49,953 nt of DNA. Source: an uncultured Alphaproteobacteria bacterium (GTDB taxonomy: Bacteria > Pseudomonadota > Alphaproteobacteria > HIMB59). The notes under the pieces are model-generated. The model was not told the DNA's origin and searched no databases. It saw nothing but the letters and a program-made list of their open reading frames with translations. Both the position numbers and the translations under genes were made by a program. Shown piece by piece: positions 7,766-15,627 of this stretch. The first letter of the stretch is position 1, and each line of letters begins with the position of its first letter. The stretch spans positions 1-49,953 of the forward strand of contig CACGPU010000010.1 of the NCBI GenBank assembly GCA_902575065.1, read 5' to 3'.

Positions 7766-9258
7766 TTTTGATAACCTGATATCAAATAGTCTGCGGACAA
7801 GTTAGAAAATTCAATTATTGGTGTTGAATATATCCCAAAAACAATGATTGAAATTGTAACTATCCATATTGGTAAATAAATATAAGCATCTTCTTTTTCA
7901 GATTTAAATTTAATTTCTGAAAACCACATCTGTTCCACTATTTTCCAGAAATATACAACAGCTAATGCGGAGCTTACAGCAACTAAAGCGATTGAAAAAT
8001 ACATCTGGTTTGTATAAAGAGCTTGAAATAAATATAATTTTGAAATGAAGCCATTTGTTAGAGGTAATCCAATTAAAGATAATCCACAAATTAATAAAGC
8101 AAATGAAGTTATGGGATATTTATAGCCAAAACCTTTTAAACTGTTTAGGGTTACTCGATCCTTATAAAGAATAGCGAAGTAACCAACAGCCATAAATAAT
8201 CCTCCTTTGATCAAAGCATGATTAAATATATGCACAAAGCCCGAAGCTACTCCACTGTGGTCTTTAAGGCTAAAAGCCAGTGTGATGTAACCAATTTGCG
8301 CAATTGAGGAAAATGCCAAAAGTTTTTTGATATCATCTTGATAGATGGCTATTACAGTCCCAATGAATATAGCGAGTAAAGATAGAGGATATAAAACAAA
8401 ATCTAAAAACAAACTTAAATAGCTTGGATAAATTATGAATACTTCGTACAAAAGTCTCACAAAAAAATAAAGAATTGTTTTTGTCGCTAAAGCAGCCAAA
8501 AGTGTTGAGACAGCTGATGGAGCATAACTATATGCAGGTGGTAACCAAATATGGACAGGAAAAATTGCAGCCTTTACCATAAGACCTATAAGCATGAATG
8601 ACATACCTGCGAAGATAGCTAACTGACCATCGGAATATTGGCCCAGTTGAATTACAAGATCATTCATGTTCAACGTACCTGTCATAGCGTAGGCAAAGCC
8701 AACCCCAATTACATAAAATGTAGCCCCGATCGCCCCGATAATTAGATAATTAAAAGCTGCGAGTAATGCTTTTCTATTTTGTCCTGCACCTAAGGCAATT
8801 AAAGAAATAGAAGCTAATGCAGATATTTCTAAAAAGACAAATAAATTGAAAATATCATTAGTTAAAATAATCCCGTTCAGGCTTCCAACTGCCAGTAACC
8901 ACAAAGAATAGGCCTTTCCAGAGTCCCTATAGTCAATTTCATTCAAGAAAATTTTTCTTGAGTAAAATGTTGATACCAAAACAAAAATTGAAAATAACAA
9001 TTGAAGTCCAATATTCACCCCATCTATTTTAAAAGAAATACCCCATGGTGGTTCCCAATTTCCAAACTCATATATAATTAAACCAGAAACAGAAATTTCT
9101 TTAAGAAGATGTAAAGATAAAAATAAATGAAACAACATAGTGATGATTGAAATTATCCAAGGCCATATTTTTGACGGCATAAATGCAATAATTGCAGAAA
9201 TAAGTAGAGGTAAAACTACTACCAATGCAGGAGCATCGTCTAAAAATATATCAAACAT
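7762..9258 (-). CDS. mrpD: Na+/H+ antiporter subunit D
   Basis: A 498-residue polytopic inner-membrane protein of the NuoN/MrpD family. Conserved charges of the ion path are E144 in FVFLEISAL, K229 in LMVKAAIFP, K260 in the following helix and K351 in NHALIKGGL. The FPVHIWLPPAYSYAPSAVSTLLAALATKT segment is the closest of the three paralogues here to standard MrpD. The gene begins immediately after the mrpC stop, the standard C-D order, and overlaps the next paralogue by 4 bases. It exchanges cytoplasmic Na+ for H+ as part of the hetero-oligomeric Mrp complex. Confidence 0.9.
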   Translation of the reverse strand: MFDIFLDDAPALVVVLPLLISAIIAFMPSKIWPWIISIITMLFHLFLSLHLLKEISVSGLIIYEFGNWEPPWGISFKIDGVNIGLQLLFSIFVLVSTFYSRKIFLNEIDYRDSGKAYSLWLLAVGSLNGIILTNDIFNLFVFLEISALASISLIALGAGQNRKALLAAFNYLIIGAIGATFYVIGVGFAYAMTGTLNMNDLVIQLGQYSDGQLAIFAGMSFMLIGLMVKAAIFPVHIWLPPAYSYAPSAVSTLLAALATKTILYFFVRLLYEVFIIYPSYLSLFLDFVLYPLSLLAIFIGTVIAIYQDDIKKLLAFSSIAQIGYITLAFSLKDHSGVASGFVHIFNHALIKGGLFMAVGYFAILYKDRVTLNSLKGFGYKYPITSFALLICGLSLIGLPLTNGFISKLYLFQALYTNQMYFSIALVAVSSALAVVYFWKIVEQMWFSEIKFKSEKEDAYIYLPIWIVTISIIVFGIYSTPIIEFSNLSADYLISGYQN

Positions 9259-9621
9259 TTATTTATCTGACTTTAGCTCCAAAGACTCTATTTCTTTTTC
9301 TTCAATTGTTTCGTAGTTCTTGTAAATTTGTAATACTAAAGCTAATCCAAGCGCTGAAGTAGCCACTCCAACGACGATAGCGGTCAGTATTAAGACGTGC
9401 GGCAATGGATTTGAATAGGCATTTGCCATTTTTGTTAATATAGGGGCGGTTCCATCTAAAACTTTTGCGAGTGATACAAAAAATACAAAAACTGCAGTTT
9501 GAAAAATTGCTAAGCCAACTACTTTTTTTAAATAGTTTTGACTTGTGATGATTATAAATAATCCTCCAACCATAAGTAAAATAAAGGCAAAATGGTTCCA
9601 AAAATAAATAAAATTACTCAT
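9259..9621 (-). CDS. mrpC: Na+/H+ antiporter subunit C (NuoK-like)
   Basis: A 120-residue protein with three hydrophobic helices, homologous to complex I subunit NuoK. The hallmark PLPHVLILTAIVVGVATSALGLAL near residue 72 onward is clear. I chose the ATG at 9621, which gives MSNFIYFW and overlaps the mrpB stop by 8 bases; a TTG at 9660 would add 13 residues not seen in MrpC proteins and would overlap mrpB by 47 bases. The acidic C-terminal tail (EEKEIESLELKSDK) is cytoplasmic. Standard B-C-D gene order is kept around it. Confidence 0.88.
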   Translation of the reverse strand: MSNFIYFWNHFAFILLMVGGLFIIITSQNYLKKVVGLAIFQTAVFVFFVSLAKVLDGTAPILTKMANAYSNPLPHVLILTAIVVGVATSALGLALVLQIYKNYETIEEKEIESLELKSDK

Positions 9622-10051
9622 TAATTTCCCCAAAGGAAGCAAAAGAGTGATACAAAGCAATCATTACAGTTGCAACTGTAATGCCTACTCCTAGCTCAAC
9701 TAATATAATACCAATATGTTGACCAGTTGATGGATCTGATGACAAAACATTGTAATCTAAATACATCCCATCAAGAAATATTGAAACTATTCCGACACCT
9801 GCATATAACAAAACACCTATGCACATTAAATATCGATTGATCATTATTGGAACTAAAGTTTCTCCTTTTGAAAGCCCAAATATCATTGAATACAAAATAA
9901 ATGCTGCCGCTACTATTACCCCAGCCTGAAATCCACCGCCTGGTCCATAGTCACCATGAAATTGAACGTAAAGCCCAAATATAATAATCGGTGCAAAAAG
10001 AATTTTGCTAACAACGCTTAAAACTGGACTAGATGAAATTTTATCTCTCAT
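9614..10051 (-). CDS. mrpB: Na+/H+ antiporter subunit B (MnhB domain)
   Basis: A 145-residue membrane protein with four hydrophobic segments. The loop FHGDYGPGGGFQAGVI is the MnhB signature (HGxxxPGGGFQ), and the second half holds GQHIGIILVELGVGITVATVMIALY, also conserved in MrpB. It overlaps the preceding MrpA-type module gene by 11 bases and the following mrpC by 8, so the three are translated as a coupled set. In the Mrp complex, subunit B sits beside the MrpA C-terminal module and is needed for assembly and transport. Confidence 0.9.
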   Translation of the reverse strand: MRDKISSSPVLSVVSKILFAPIIIFGLYVQFHGDYGPGGGFQAGVIVAAAFILYSMIFGLSKGETLVPIMINRYLMCIGVLLYAGVGIVSIFLDGMYLDYNVLSSDPSTGQHIGIILVELGVGITVATVMIALYHSFASFGEINE

Positions 10052-10610
10052 TTTTTTTATTTTTTTTAAAATTAGTTTTACGATTAAGAGTGTTGCTAGT
10101 TAATAAAGCAATGACACCTAAGCCTGCGGTAAATATTACTATTGTTTCTCCCAAGGTATCAAAACCTCTATAACTTGCTAAAATATTAGTAACAACGTTA
10201 GGTATATGAAAAAAATCTTTACTTTCTTTTAAGTACTCTGGAACTACATGAAGATGTATTGGTGCATTAGGATCTCCTAATAAAGGGAGATTGGCAATTA
10301 TGATAATCAATATAAGTGATATCGCTACTGCTAGGATAATACTTGGAAATAAATTTATTAATTTGTTTTTTTTTCCTTCTGGTAATTTCGCAGCAGCCAT
10401 AACCATTAAAATTGTTGATATACCAGAACCAACGGCTGCTTCAGTAAATGCTACATCAACCGCATCTAGATTTACATAAATAGCTGAGCATAGCAAAGTG
10501 AAAGCTCCTGTAAGAGCAACCACACTTATTAATGACGTGGTTTTAAAAATAAAAAAGGTTGTTACCAATAGAAGGGAAATTAAGAAAAAATTAATTAATA
10601 AAAAGTTCAT
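10041..10610 (-). CDS. MrpA C-terminal module as a separate protein (MbhD/DUF4040 plus MbhE domains)
   Basis: A 189-residue membrane protein made of the two small domains that form the C-terminal end of canonical MrpA. The DUF4040/MbhD part carries DAVDVAFTEAAVGSGISTIL at about 50-69 and the MbhE part carries NVVTNILASYRGFDTLGETIV at about 138-158. The NuoL-like N-terminal region of MrpA is absent; two extra D-type paralogues downstream may supply it. The C-terminus is a basic tail rich in Lys and Asn. It overlaps mrpG by 4 bases and mrpB by 11. This split arrangement recalls the archaeal Mbh/Mrp modules, where MbhD and MbhE are separate proteins. Confidence 0.85.
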   Translation of the reverse strand: MNFLLINFFLISLLLVTTFFIFKTTSLISVVALTGAFTLLCSAIYVNLDAVDVAFTEAAVGSGISTILMVMAAAKLPEGKKNKLINLFPSIILAVAISLILIIIIANLPLLGDPNAPIHLHVVPEYLKESKDFFHIPNVVTNILASYRGFDTLGETIVIFTAGLGVIALLTSNTLNRKTNFKKNKKNER

Positions 10611-10921
10611 TTTTTATTTTTTCCCTTTGGCTTATACCCAGACTCATGTGCAAATAGAGCTATTGCATGGCCTGTTACAGGGCTAGTAAATATTAAAAAT
10701 AACGGTATTAATAAAAGTTTAAGACTTAATAAACTAAAACCTGAATAAACTATTAAAGCCAAGACTATAAAACCTGATCCAAGAGTATCAATTAAACCAG
10801 CAGCATGAATTCGACTAAATACATCGGGTAACTTTATTAGGCCTAGACTTCCTGATAAAATGAAGAAGCAGCCAATAGCTAATAAGATTAAAGAAATCAA
10901 CTCAATATAATTATACGACAT
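10607..10921 (-). CDS. mrpG: Na+/H+ antiporter subunit G
   Basis: A 104-residue membrane protein with three helices. The core FFILSGSLGLIKLPDVFSRIHAAGLIDTLGSGFIVLAL at about 18-55 is the MnhG consensus (GxxRxPDxxxRxHAxxxxxTxG), with the last helix followed by SPVTGHAIALFAHESGYKP. It overlaps mrpF by 11 bases and the MrpA-type module by 4 (stop TGA within ATGA). Subunits E, F and G form the accessory end of the Mrp complex and here precede the module genes, unlike the A-to-G order in Bacillus. Confidence 0.9.
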   Translation of the reverse strand: MSYNYIELISLILLAIGCFFILSGSLGLIKLPDVFSRIHAAGLIDTLGSGFIVLALIVYSGFSLLSLKLLLIPLFLIFTSPVTGHAIALFAHESGYKPKGKNKK

Positions 10922-11180
10922 TACTTTTCTTTCTTTTTATTTTGTAATACCTCAGTATTGCAATGGTGCCTAAAAAATTCAAAAGTATATACATCAAAGA
11001 AATATCGACAAAATCAGGTCTATCGAATGCAAAACCATGAACGCTGATACCAATTGCTATAATAGTTCCAATGCTTGATATAGATAATATTCTATCAAAA
11101 GGAGTTGGTCCTTTGATTGCTCGAACTAAACATAATGCTACAGAGGCGCCCAGAACAATTAACGTTGCAAAAAAAATCAT
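10911..11180 (-). CDS. mrpF: Na+/H+ antiporter subunit F
   Basis: An 89-residue membrane protein with three helices. The MrpF signature LVRAIKGPTPFDRILSISSIGT (about 18-39) and DISLMYILLNFLGTIAILRY (about 58-77) are present, including the conserved Pro-x-x-Asp-Arg and the Asp in the third helix. Its start overlaps the mrpE stop by 4 bases, its stop overlaps mrpG by 11. In related systems MrpF is essential for antiport and for complex stability; bile-salt efflux is a minor reported role of the family. Confidence 0.9.
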   Translation of the reverse strand: MIFFATLIVLGASVALCLVRAIKGPTPFDRILSISSIGTIIAIGISVHGFAFDRPDFVDISLMYILLNFLGTIAILRYYKIKRKKSNVV

Positions 11181-11671
11181 TTATCTAAATCCGTAATTAC
11201 TTTGTTCATATCATCTGTTTGCAAGTCTTCGGAGAGCTTCTTACTTAATGCGTGAACTAGAAATGTTTTTTTATCTACTTCTATTGTTACTGTACCCGGA
11301 GTAAGAGTTATAGCGTTTGCATAGTTTGCAATACCTGTTCTATTCTTCTGAGAAGCTTTAACACTTATTAGTTGAGGAGAGTATTTACCATTCCATATTA
11401 AAGCTGTTGTCGTAATTCCAGATTTAAAAATTTCTTTAAATAACCAAATCCAATAAAATGGTAATCTAAGAATAATTTTTAAAGGAAGAGAGTCTTCCTC
11501 AAGAGCTTTAGCCCTATATGACATCCAAAAAACAAAAAGAACACTGACTAGTCCAAAAAAAAGTAAAAGCGATTTAAGGTAACCAGATAAAATAAACCAG
11601 AATACAAAAAGTATTATGAAATAAGTTATAAATGATAAGGTCTTAAGTGAATCTTTATTAAGTTTAGCCAC
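11177..11671 (-). CDS. mrpE: Na+/H+ antiporter subunit E
   Basis: A 164-residue protein with two N-terminal helices (about 13-60), a third hydrophobic stretch around PFYWIWLFKEIFKSG, and a cytoplasmic C-terminal half containing ANAITLTPGTVTIEVDKKTFLVHAL, the MnhE consensus. It is the first gene of the antiporter operon, yet starts only 9 bases after the stop of the formyltransferase-like gene, so it may be transcribed together with the catabolic cluster upstream; I see no separate promoter in the junction. Length is normal for the family. Confidence 0.89.
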   Translation of the reverse strand: MAKLNKDSLKTLSFITYFIILFVFWFILSGYLKSLLLFFGLVSVLFVFWMSYRAKALEEDSLPLKIILRLPFYWIWLFKEIFKSGITTTALIWNGKYSPQLISVKASQKNRTGIANYANAITLTPGTVTIEVDKKTFLVHALSKKLSEDLQTDDMNKVITDLDK

Positions 11672-11680
11672 TAAAAGCTA

Positions 11681-12598
11681 TTATGAGAATAAATCACCCT
11701 CTGTAAATACTGCAGTATTCATGTCTTTAACAAATAATTTACCTTGGTCTGATTTAAATCTTGATACCTCAATAAATCCACCTTTAACTGCGATTCTGAC
11801 GTTTTCAGCATTAATTGATATGATTTGACCTGGAAAATGCTCAGCACTTTGCTCATCAATAAACTTAGTGTCATAAAAGACATACTCATCACCCATGAAT
11901 TCAGCCCAAGCACCAGGCTGAGGGTTACAACCTCTAATTAAATTATAAATTTCGTTTCCAGGTTTTTTCCAATCAATTCTTGCATCACTTTTTTTACACC
12001 AAGACTCATATGTTGCTTTAGAGTCATCTTGGGGTGTCTTTGGTGCATTGCCAGACTCAATTAAATTTGCAGCTTCAACACAAGCTTCAAGACCTAATGG
12101 AAAAATCTTTTTAAAATAAACATCTCCTAGAGTATCATCAGGACCAATATCAACTTCTTTTTGAAGTAATATTTCGCCCTCATCTAGCCCATCATTTGGA
12201 TAAAAAATTGAAAGACCTGTTTTTGTGGAGCCACCAATTATAGGCCAATTTATTGAACTTGGTCCTCTATGGAGTGGAAGCAGTGAGGGGTGAAAACAAA
12301 TAGATCCATAAGTGGGAATATCTCTTGCTCCTTCAGGTACAAAAATTATTACATAAGCCATGACACATAAATCTGCACCATGAGACTTAATTTGGTCTAG
12401 TACCTCTTGGTCTTTAAAATTTGAGGGTTGGTAAACAGGCAAACTTACACTTTGAGCGTATTCTTTAACAGGATCGACTGGTTTACCCTCTTTGTCAGGC
12501 GCGCAATATACCGCTACTACTTCATGGTCTGTTTCTGTATGAAATTTTTCTAAAGCACTTTTGCCAAATGCCTGTTGCCCCATTAAAATTATTTTCAT
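11681..12598 (-). CDS. Formyltransferase-family protein related to the N-terminal hydrolase domain of 10-formyl-THF dehydrogenase
   Basis: A 305-residue cytoplasmic protein with the formyltransferase fold (about 1-190) and a C-terminal Fmt-type domain (about 200-300). Its closest recognisable relative is the N-terminal domain of eukaryotic ALDH1L1: FHPSLLPLHRG with H103 and NDGLDEGEILLQKE with D139 match H106 and D142 there, and ATYESWCKKSDARIDW continues the similarity. The Asn that precedes the His in methionyl-tRNA formyltransferases is Cys here, as it is non-Asn in ALDH1L1. It therefore probably handles 10-formyl-THF, either hydrolysing it to formate or forming it from a formyl donor. It follows the Frc-like gene by 26 bases with an AAGGAGC ribosome site. 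The exact reaction is inferred. Confidence 0.78.
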   Translation of the reverse strand: MKIILMGQQAFGKSALEKFHTETDHEVVAVYCAPDKEGKPVDPVKEYAQSVSLPVYQPSNFKDQEVLDQIKSHGADLCVMAYVIIFVPEGARDIPTYGSICFHPSLLPLHRGPSSINWPIIGGSTKTGLSIFYPNDGLDEGEILLQKEVDIGPDDTLGDVYFKKIFPLGLEACVEAANLIESGNAPKTPQDDSKATYESWCKKSDARIDWKKPGNEIYNLIRGCNPQPGAWAEFMGDEYVFYDTKFIDEQSAEHFPGQIISINAENVRIAVKGGFIEVSRFKSDQGKLFVKDMNTAVFTEGDLFS

Positions 12599-12624
12599 TA
12601 TTGCTCCTTAAATTAAAATATATC

Positions 12625-13872
12625 TTATACTGCTCCGGCCTCTCTTACAGCTTTAATTTCATCGTCACTCATCTGACAAAATTCTTTTAATATCTCATCA
12701 GTATGCTCTCCGAGAAGCGGAGATCTTTCAACTTTTGCTGGGGAGTCAGATAACTTAATTGGATTACCAACAGTCAAATATTTCCCTCTTTCAGGGTGAT
12801 CGACTTCAACTATAGTATTAGTATCTCTCAGCCCTTGATCTTCAGCTAACTCTTTTAGAGATAATATTGGACCAACTGGTATATCTAGAGGGTTACATAT
12901 ATCCATAACCTCAAATTTAGTCTTGGTCATTGTCCATGACTCAATAGTATCAAATATTTCATTTAACCTTGGTAGTCTTTTAGCAGGAGTTGAGTAATTT
13001 TCATCCTCTTTCCACTCAGGTTTACCAATAACATCACATACTTTTTCCCAAACAGCTGCCTGTGTAATAAAATATGTGTATGCATTTGGATCCTTTTCCC
13101 AACCTTTGCATTTGAGAATTCTTCCTGGCTGACCACCACCTGAGTCATTACCTGCGCGAGGAGTAGAGTCACCAAAAGGAATGTCTTCTCCAAATTGAGA
13201 GTATTCTTTTAAAGGCCCTCTTGAAAGTCTTTGTTGGTCACGAAGTTTTACTCTGCAAAGATTTAAAACTCCATCTTGCATTGCAGCAGATACTCTTTGT
13301 CCCTTTCCTGACTTTTCTCTGTGGAATAAAGCAGTAACTATACCCAATGCTAAATGCAATCCTGTTCCACTATCTCCTATTTGTGCACCAGTGACTAAAG
13401 GAACTTCTCCAAGCATACCTGTTGTTGAAGCAGATCCACCTGCGCACTGAGCAACATTCTCATAAACTTTACAATCTTCATATTTTCCTGGACCAAAGCC
13501 TTTAACAGAAGCATAAATCATTCTTGGATTTATTTCTTGAATTTTTTCCCATGAAAAGCCCATTCTATCTAAAGCACCAGGAGCAAAATTTTCTACCATC
13601 ACATCACACTCTTGAATTAACTTAGTAAATATTTTTGAACCCTCTGGTTTCTTTGGATTTAATGTTATACTTCTCTTATTTGAGTTTAGCATGGTAAAGT
13701 ACAAACTATCTGCATCAGGAACGTCTCTTAGCTGACCTCTTGTGGCATCACCAACTCCTGGTCTTTCAACTTTTACGACATCTGCACCAAACCAAGCTAG
13801 TAATTGTGTGCAAGTTGGTCCGGACTGGACGTGTGTCATGTCTAATATTTTGACACCTTTTAAAGCTTCCAT
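12625..13872 (-). CDS. frc: Formyl-CoA:oxalate CoA-transferase-like protein (CaiB/BaiF class III)
   Basis: A 415-residue class III CoA-transferase, moving CoA between formyl-CoA and a carboxylate such as oxalate via aspartyl intermediates. It follows Oxalobacter Frc closely along its length: [68 protein letters not shown] and the glycine loop [15 protein letters not shown]. The catalytic aspartate is D167 in IGDSGTGLH. One difference, from memory of the family, is Gln at position 47 where Oxalobacter has Trp48 by the active site. Start ATG has an AGGAGG site. It lies 15 bases after the ThDP enzyme gene. Similarity supports Frc well; other acceptor acids remain possible. Confidence 0.87.
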   Translation of the reverse strand: MEALKGVKILDMTHVQSGPTCTQLLAWFGADVVKVERPGVGDATRGQLRDVPDADSLYFTMLNSNKRSITLNPKKPEGSKIFTKLIQECDVMVENFAPGALDRMGFSWEKIQEINPRMIYASVKGFGPGKYEDCKVYENVAQCAGGSASTTGMLGEVPLVTGAQIGDSGTGLHLALGIVTALFHREKSGKGQRVSAAMQDGVLNLCRVKLRDQQRLSRGPLKEYSQFGEDIPFGDSTPRAGNDSGGGQPGRILKCKGWEKDPNAYTYFITQAAVWEKVCDVIGKPEWKEDENYSTPAKRLPRLNEIFDTIESWTMTKTKFEVMDICNPLDIPVGPILSLKELAEDQGLRDTNTIVEVDHPERGKYLTVGNPIKLSDSPAKVERSPLLGEHTDEILKEFCQMSDDEIKAVREAGAV

Positions 13873-13887
13873 GTTTCCTCCTAAGGT

Positions 13888-15564
13888 TTATTTGTACATA
13901 GTCTGGTTTTTTGTACCAGGAGCAAATTCTTCTTTATCCACCCAAATATTTACGATTGCGGGTATACCTGACTTAACAGCGTCTCTGGCTCTTTGAAGTG
14001 CAGGTTGGATTTCTTTTGCTTCTCTAACAGCTTCGCCATGACCACCAAAGATTTTTGCAAACTCATCAAAGTTAACATCACCCAAGATGTTTCCAACATT
14101 TCCTTTATCTTCACCGTATTTCATAATTTGACCAAATCTGATCTGGTTTTGTGCAGAGTTATTTCCAATAACTGTTAAAACAGGGGCTTTGTGTCTGACA
14201 AAAGCCTCGAAGTCCATTCCAGTCATTGAAAAAGCGCCATCACCACAATATAAAAGAATTTCTTTTTCAGGAGCAGCTAATTTGGCTGCAAGCGCGTATG
14301 GCACCCCAACACCTAAAGTTCCAAGAGGCCCTGGGTCCATCCAAGCACCAGGCATTCTAGGTTGAACTGCTTGAGCACTTATGGTTACAACATCTCCTCC
14401 ATCACCTATGTATATAGTATCATCATTTAAAAACTGGTTGAGTTCCCAAGCTACTCTATAAGGGCTAATAGGAGATTTATCTGTTGTAAATGTAGGCATC
14501 AATTTTTCTAAAGCTGCCTCTTCCCCAGATCGAAGTTCATTAAACCAATCTGAACGATCTTTTTTTGTTCCTGCTTCAGAGATAGCCTTTAGAGTTGTTC
14601 CTATGTGTCCAACTAAACCAAGAGATATATCTCTATTTTTTCCAACAGTTCTATAGTCCATATCAATTTGAATAACAGTTGCGTTAGGATTTAATCTTTT
14701 ACCGTAACCCATTCTAAAATCAAAAGGTGTTCCAACAATTATAATACAATCTGACTTGGTAAATGCGTTTCTTCTAGTTCTGTGAAAGTGATGTGGATCT
14801 CCAGGTGGCATTGAACCTCTAGCAGCACCATTTAAATAAGCAGGTATATTCATATTTTTAACAAATCCGATTGCATCCTTTGTAGATTGGCAAGTCCAAA
14901 CCTGTTGACCTAAAAGTATGCACGGTCTCTCAGAGTTAGAAATAATATCAGCAGCTTTTTGTACATCTACAGGGTCTGCTAATGTTTTTGATGAGGCACT
15001 ATATTTTCCTGCTTCTGGTAAAACTGCTTTGCTCATTGGAATTGAAGAGTCAAGTATGTCTCTTGGAATTTCTAAAAATGATGGGCCAAAAGATCCATTT
15101 CTGGTTTCCCTAAAAGCCATTGATACCATGTCTGCACATCTCTCGGTTGACATTACAGTTGCTGCAAATTTTGTAATTGGTTGCATCATGTCTACGTGAG
15201 GTAAATCTTGTAAAGATCCCATTTTATGTTGTGTGAGTGAACTTTGTCCTCCTATTAAAAGCATTGGGATTTCAGCTCTAAAAGCATTTGCTACTCCTGT
15301 TAATGCATGTGTAGTGCCTGGTCCAGCGGTTACAACTGCACACCCAGGTTTACCTGTCATTCTTGCATAACCATCAGCTGCATGAGAGGCAACTTCTTCA
15401 TGACGTACGTCAATAATTTTAATTCCTTCGTTTAGACATCCATTGTAAATATCAATAATGTGTCCCCCACATAAAGTGTAAATAACCTCAACTCCCTCTG
15501 CTTTAAGGGCTTTAGCAACCAGCTCCCCGCCAGTTATCATTTGTTCGTTAGATCCTGTAGACAT
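13888..15564 (-). CDS. ThDP-dependent decarboxylase/lyase of the acetolactate synthase superfamily
   Basis: A 558-residue cytoplasmic enzyme with the three-domain ThDP layout. E56 in VRHEEVASHAADGYAR is the cofactor-activating glutamate, so glyoxylate carboligase (Val there) is excluded. The ThDP/Mg2+ motif runs from GDGAFS (441-446) to NN (468-469). GMGSLQD-like residues at 115-120 recall 2-hydroxyacyl-CoA lyases, but the N-terminal TLCGGHIIDIY and the DPGPLGTLGVG loop differ from canonical oxalyl-CoA decarboxylase. No regulatory subunit gene of acetolactate synthase follows; instead an Frc-like gene does, favouring a CoA-ester substrate that yields formyl-CoA. An AGAGAGG ribosome site lies 6 bases before the ATG, and an inverted repeat lies just upstream. 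Superfamily is firm, substrate open. Confidence 0.82.
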   Translation of the reverse strand: MSTGSNEQMITGGELVAKALKAEGVEVIYTLCGGHIIDIYNGCLNEGIKIIDVRHEEVASHAADGYARMTGKPGCAVVTAGPGTTHALTGVANAFRAEIPMLLIGGQSSLTQHKMGSLQDLPHVDMMQPITKFAATVMSTERCADMVSMAFRETRNGSFGPSFLEIPRDILDSSIPMSKAVLPEAGKYSASSKTLADPVDVQKAADIISNSERPCILLGQQVWTCQSTKDAIGFVKNMNIPAYLNGAARGSMPPGDPHHFHRTRRNAFTKSDCIIIVGTPFDFRMGYGKRLNPNATVIQIDMDYRTVGKNRDISLGLVGHIGTTLKAISEAGTKKDRSDWFNELRSGEEAALEKLMPTFTTDKSPISPYRVAWELNQFLNDDTIYIGDGGDVVTISAQAVQPRMPGAWMDPGPLGTLGVGVPYALAAKLAAPEKEILLYCGDGAFSMTGMDFEAFVRHKAPVLTVIGNNSAQNQIRFGQIMKYGEDKGNVGNILGDVNFDEFAKIFGGHGEAVREAKEIQPALQRARDAVKSGIPAIVNIWVDKEEFAPGTKNQTMYK

Positions 15565-15581
15565 TTTTAACCTCTCTCTGG

Positions 15582-15598
15582 TGGTATAATGTATACCA
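15582..15598. promoter_or_regulatory. Candidate GntR operator, site 1
   Basis: TGGTATAATGTATACCA is a perfect 7-bp inverted repeat around an ATG spacer. It lies 17 bases upstream of the ThDP enzyme start, in the 63-base gap before which the GntR gene ends. A second copy with one changed base per arm lies at 19514-19530. The repeat also sits inside a wider pair of arms, ACCTCTC at 15570-15576 and GAGAGGT at 15603-15609, the first of which overlaps the ribosome site. FCD-type GntR proteins bind short palindromes of TGTATACA type, so assignment to the neighbouring regulator is reasonable but inferred. Confidence 0.68.
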
Positions 15599-15616
15599 GA
15601 TTGAGAGGTCTTGCAA
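15588..15616 (-). promoter_or_regulatory. Possible promoter of the ThDP enzyme-frc genes
   Basis: On the minus strand, TTGCAA (15616-15611) is followed after 17 bases by TACATT (15593-15588), with TATACA as an alternative -10 two bases upstream. The -10 lies inside the inverted repeat, so binding there would block polymerase. Transcription would start near 15581, giving a leader of about 17 bases containing the AGAGAGG site. Weak match to consensus. Confidence 0.4.
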
Positions 15617-15627
15617 AGAAATTTGCC

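Noticed and set aside
9622-9660. Longer mrpC from a TTG at 9660
   Set aside because: Adds 13 residues absent from MrpC proteins and a 47-base overlap with mrpB; ATG at 9621 fits family length and the local overlap style.
10041-10610. Frameshifted remnant of a full-length mrpA
   Set aside because: The gene has its own start overlapping mrpG by 4 bases, and no MrpA N-terminal sequence lies upstream of it; the split module is a real arrangement.
10291-10686. Plus-strand frames of about 62 codons inside the Mrp operon
   Set aside because: Antisense to conserved MrpG and MrpA-module genes, no family match.
12498-13996. Opposite-strand frames such as 13742-13996 and 14918-15199
   Set aside because: They lie wholly antisense to well-supported enzymes and have no recognisable domain; composition is that of reverse-frame shadows.
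13888-15564. Annotation as biosynthetic acetolactate synthase (ilvB)
   Set aside because: No ilvN or ilvC follows, the neighbours are an Frc-like CoA-transferase and a carboxylate transporter, and a catabolic regulator precedes it; similarity is at superfamily level only.
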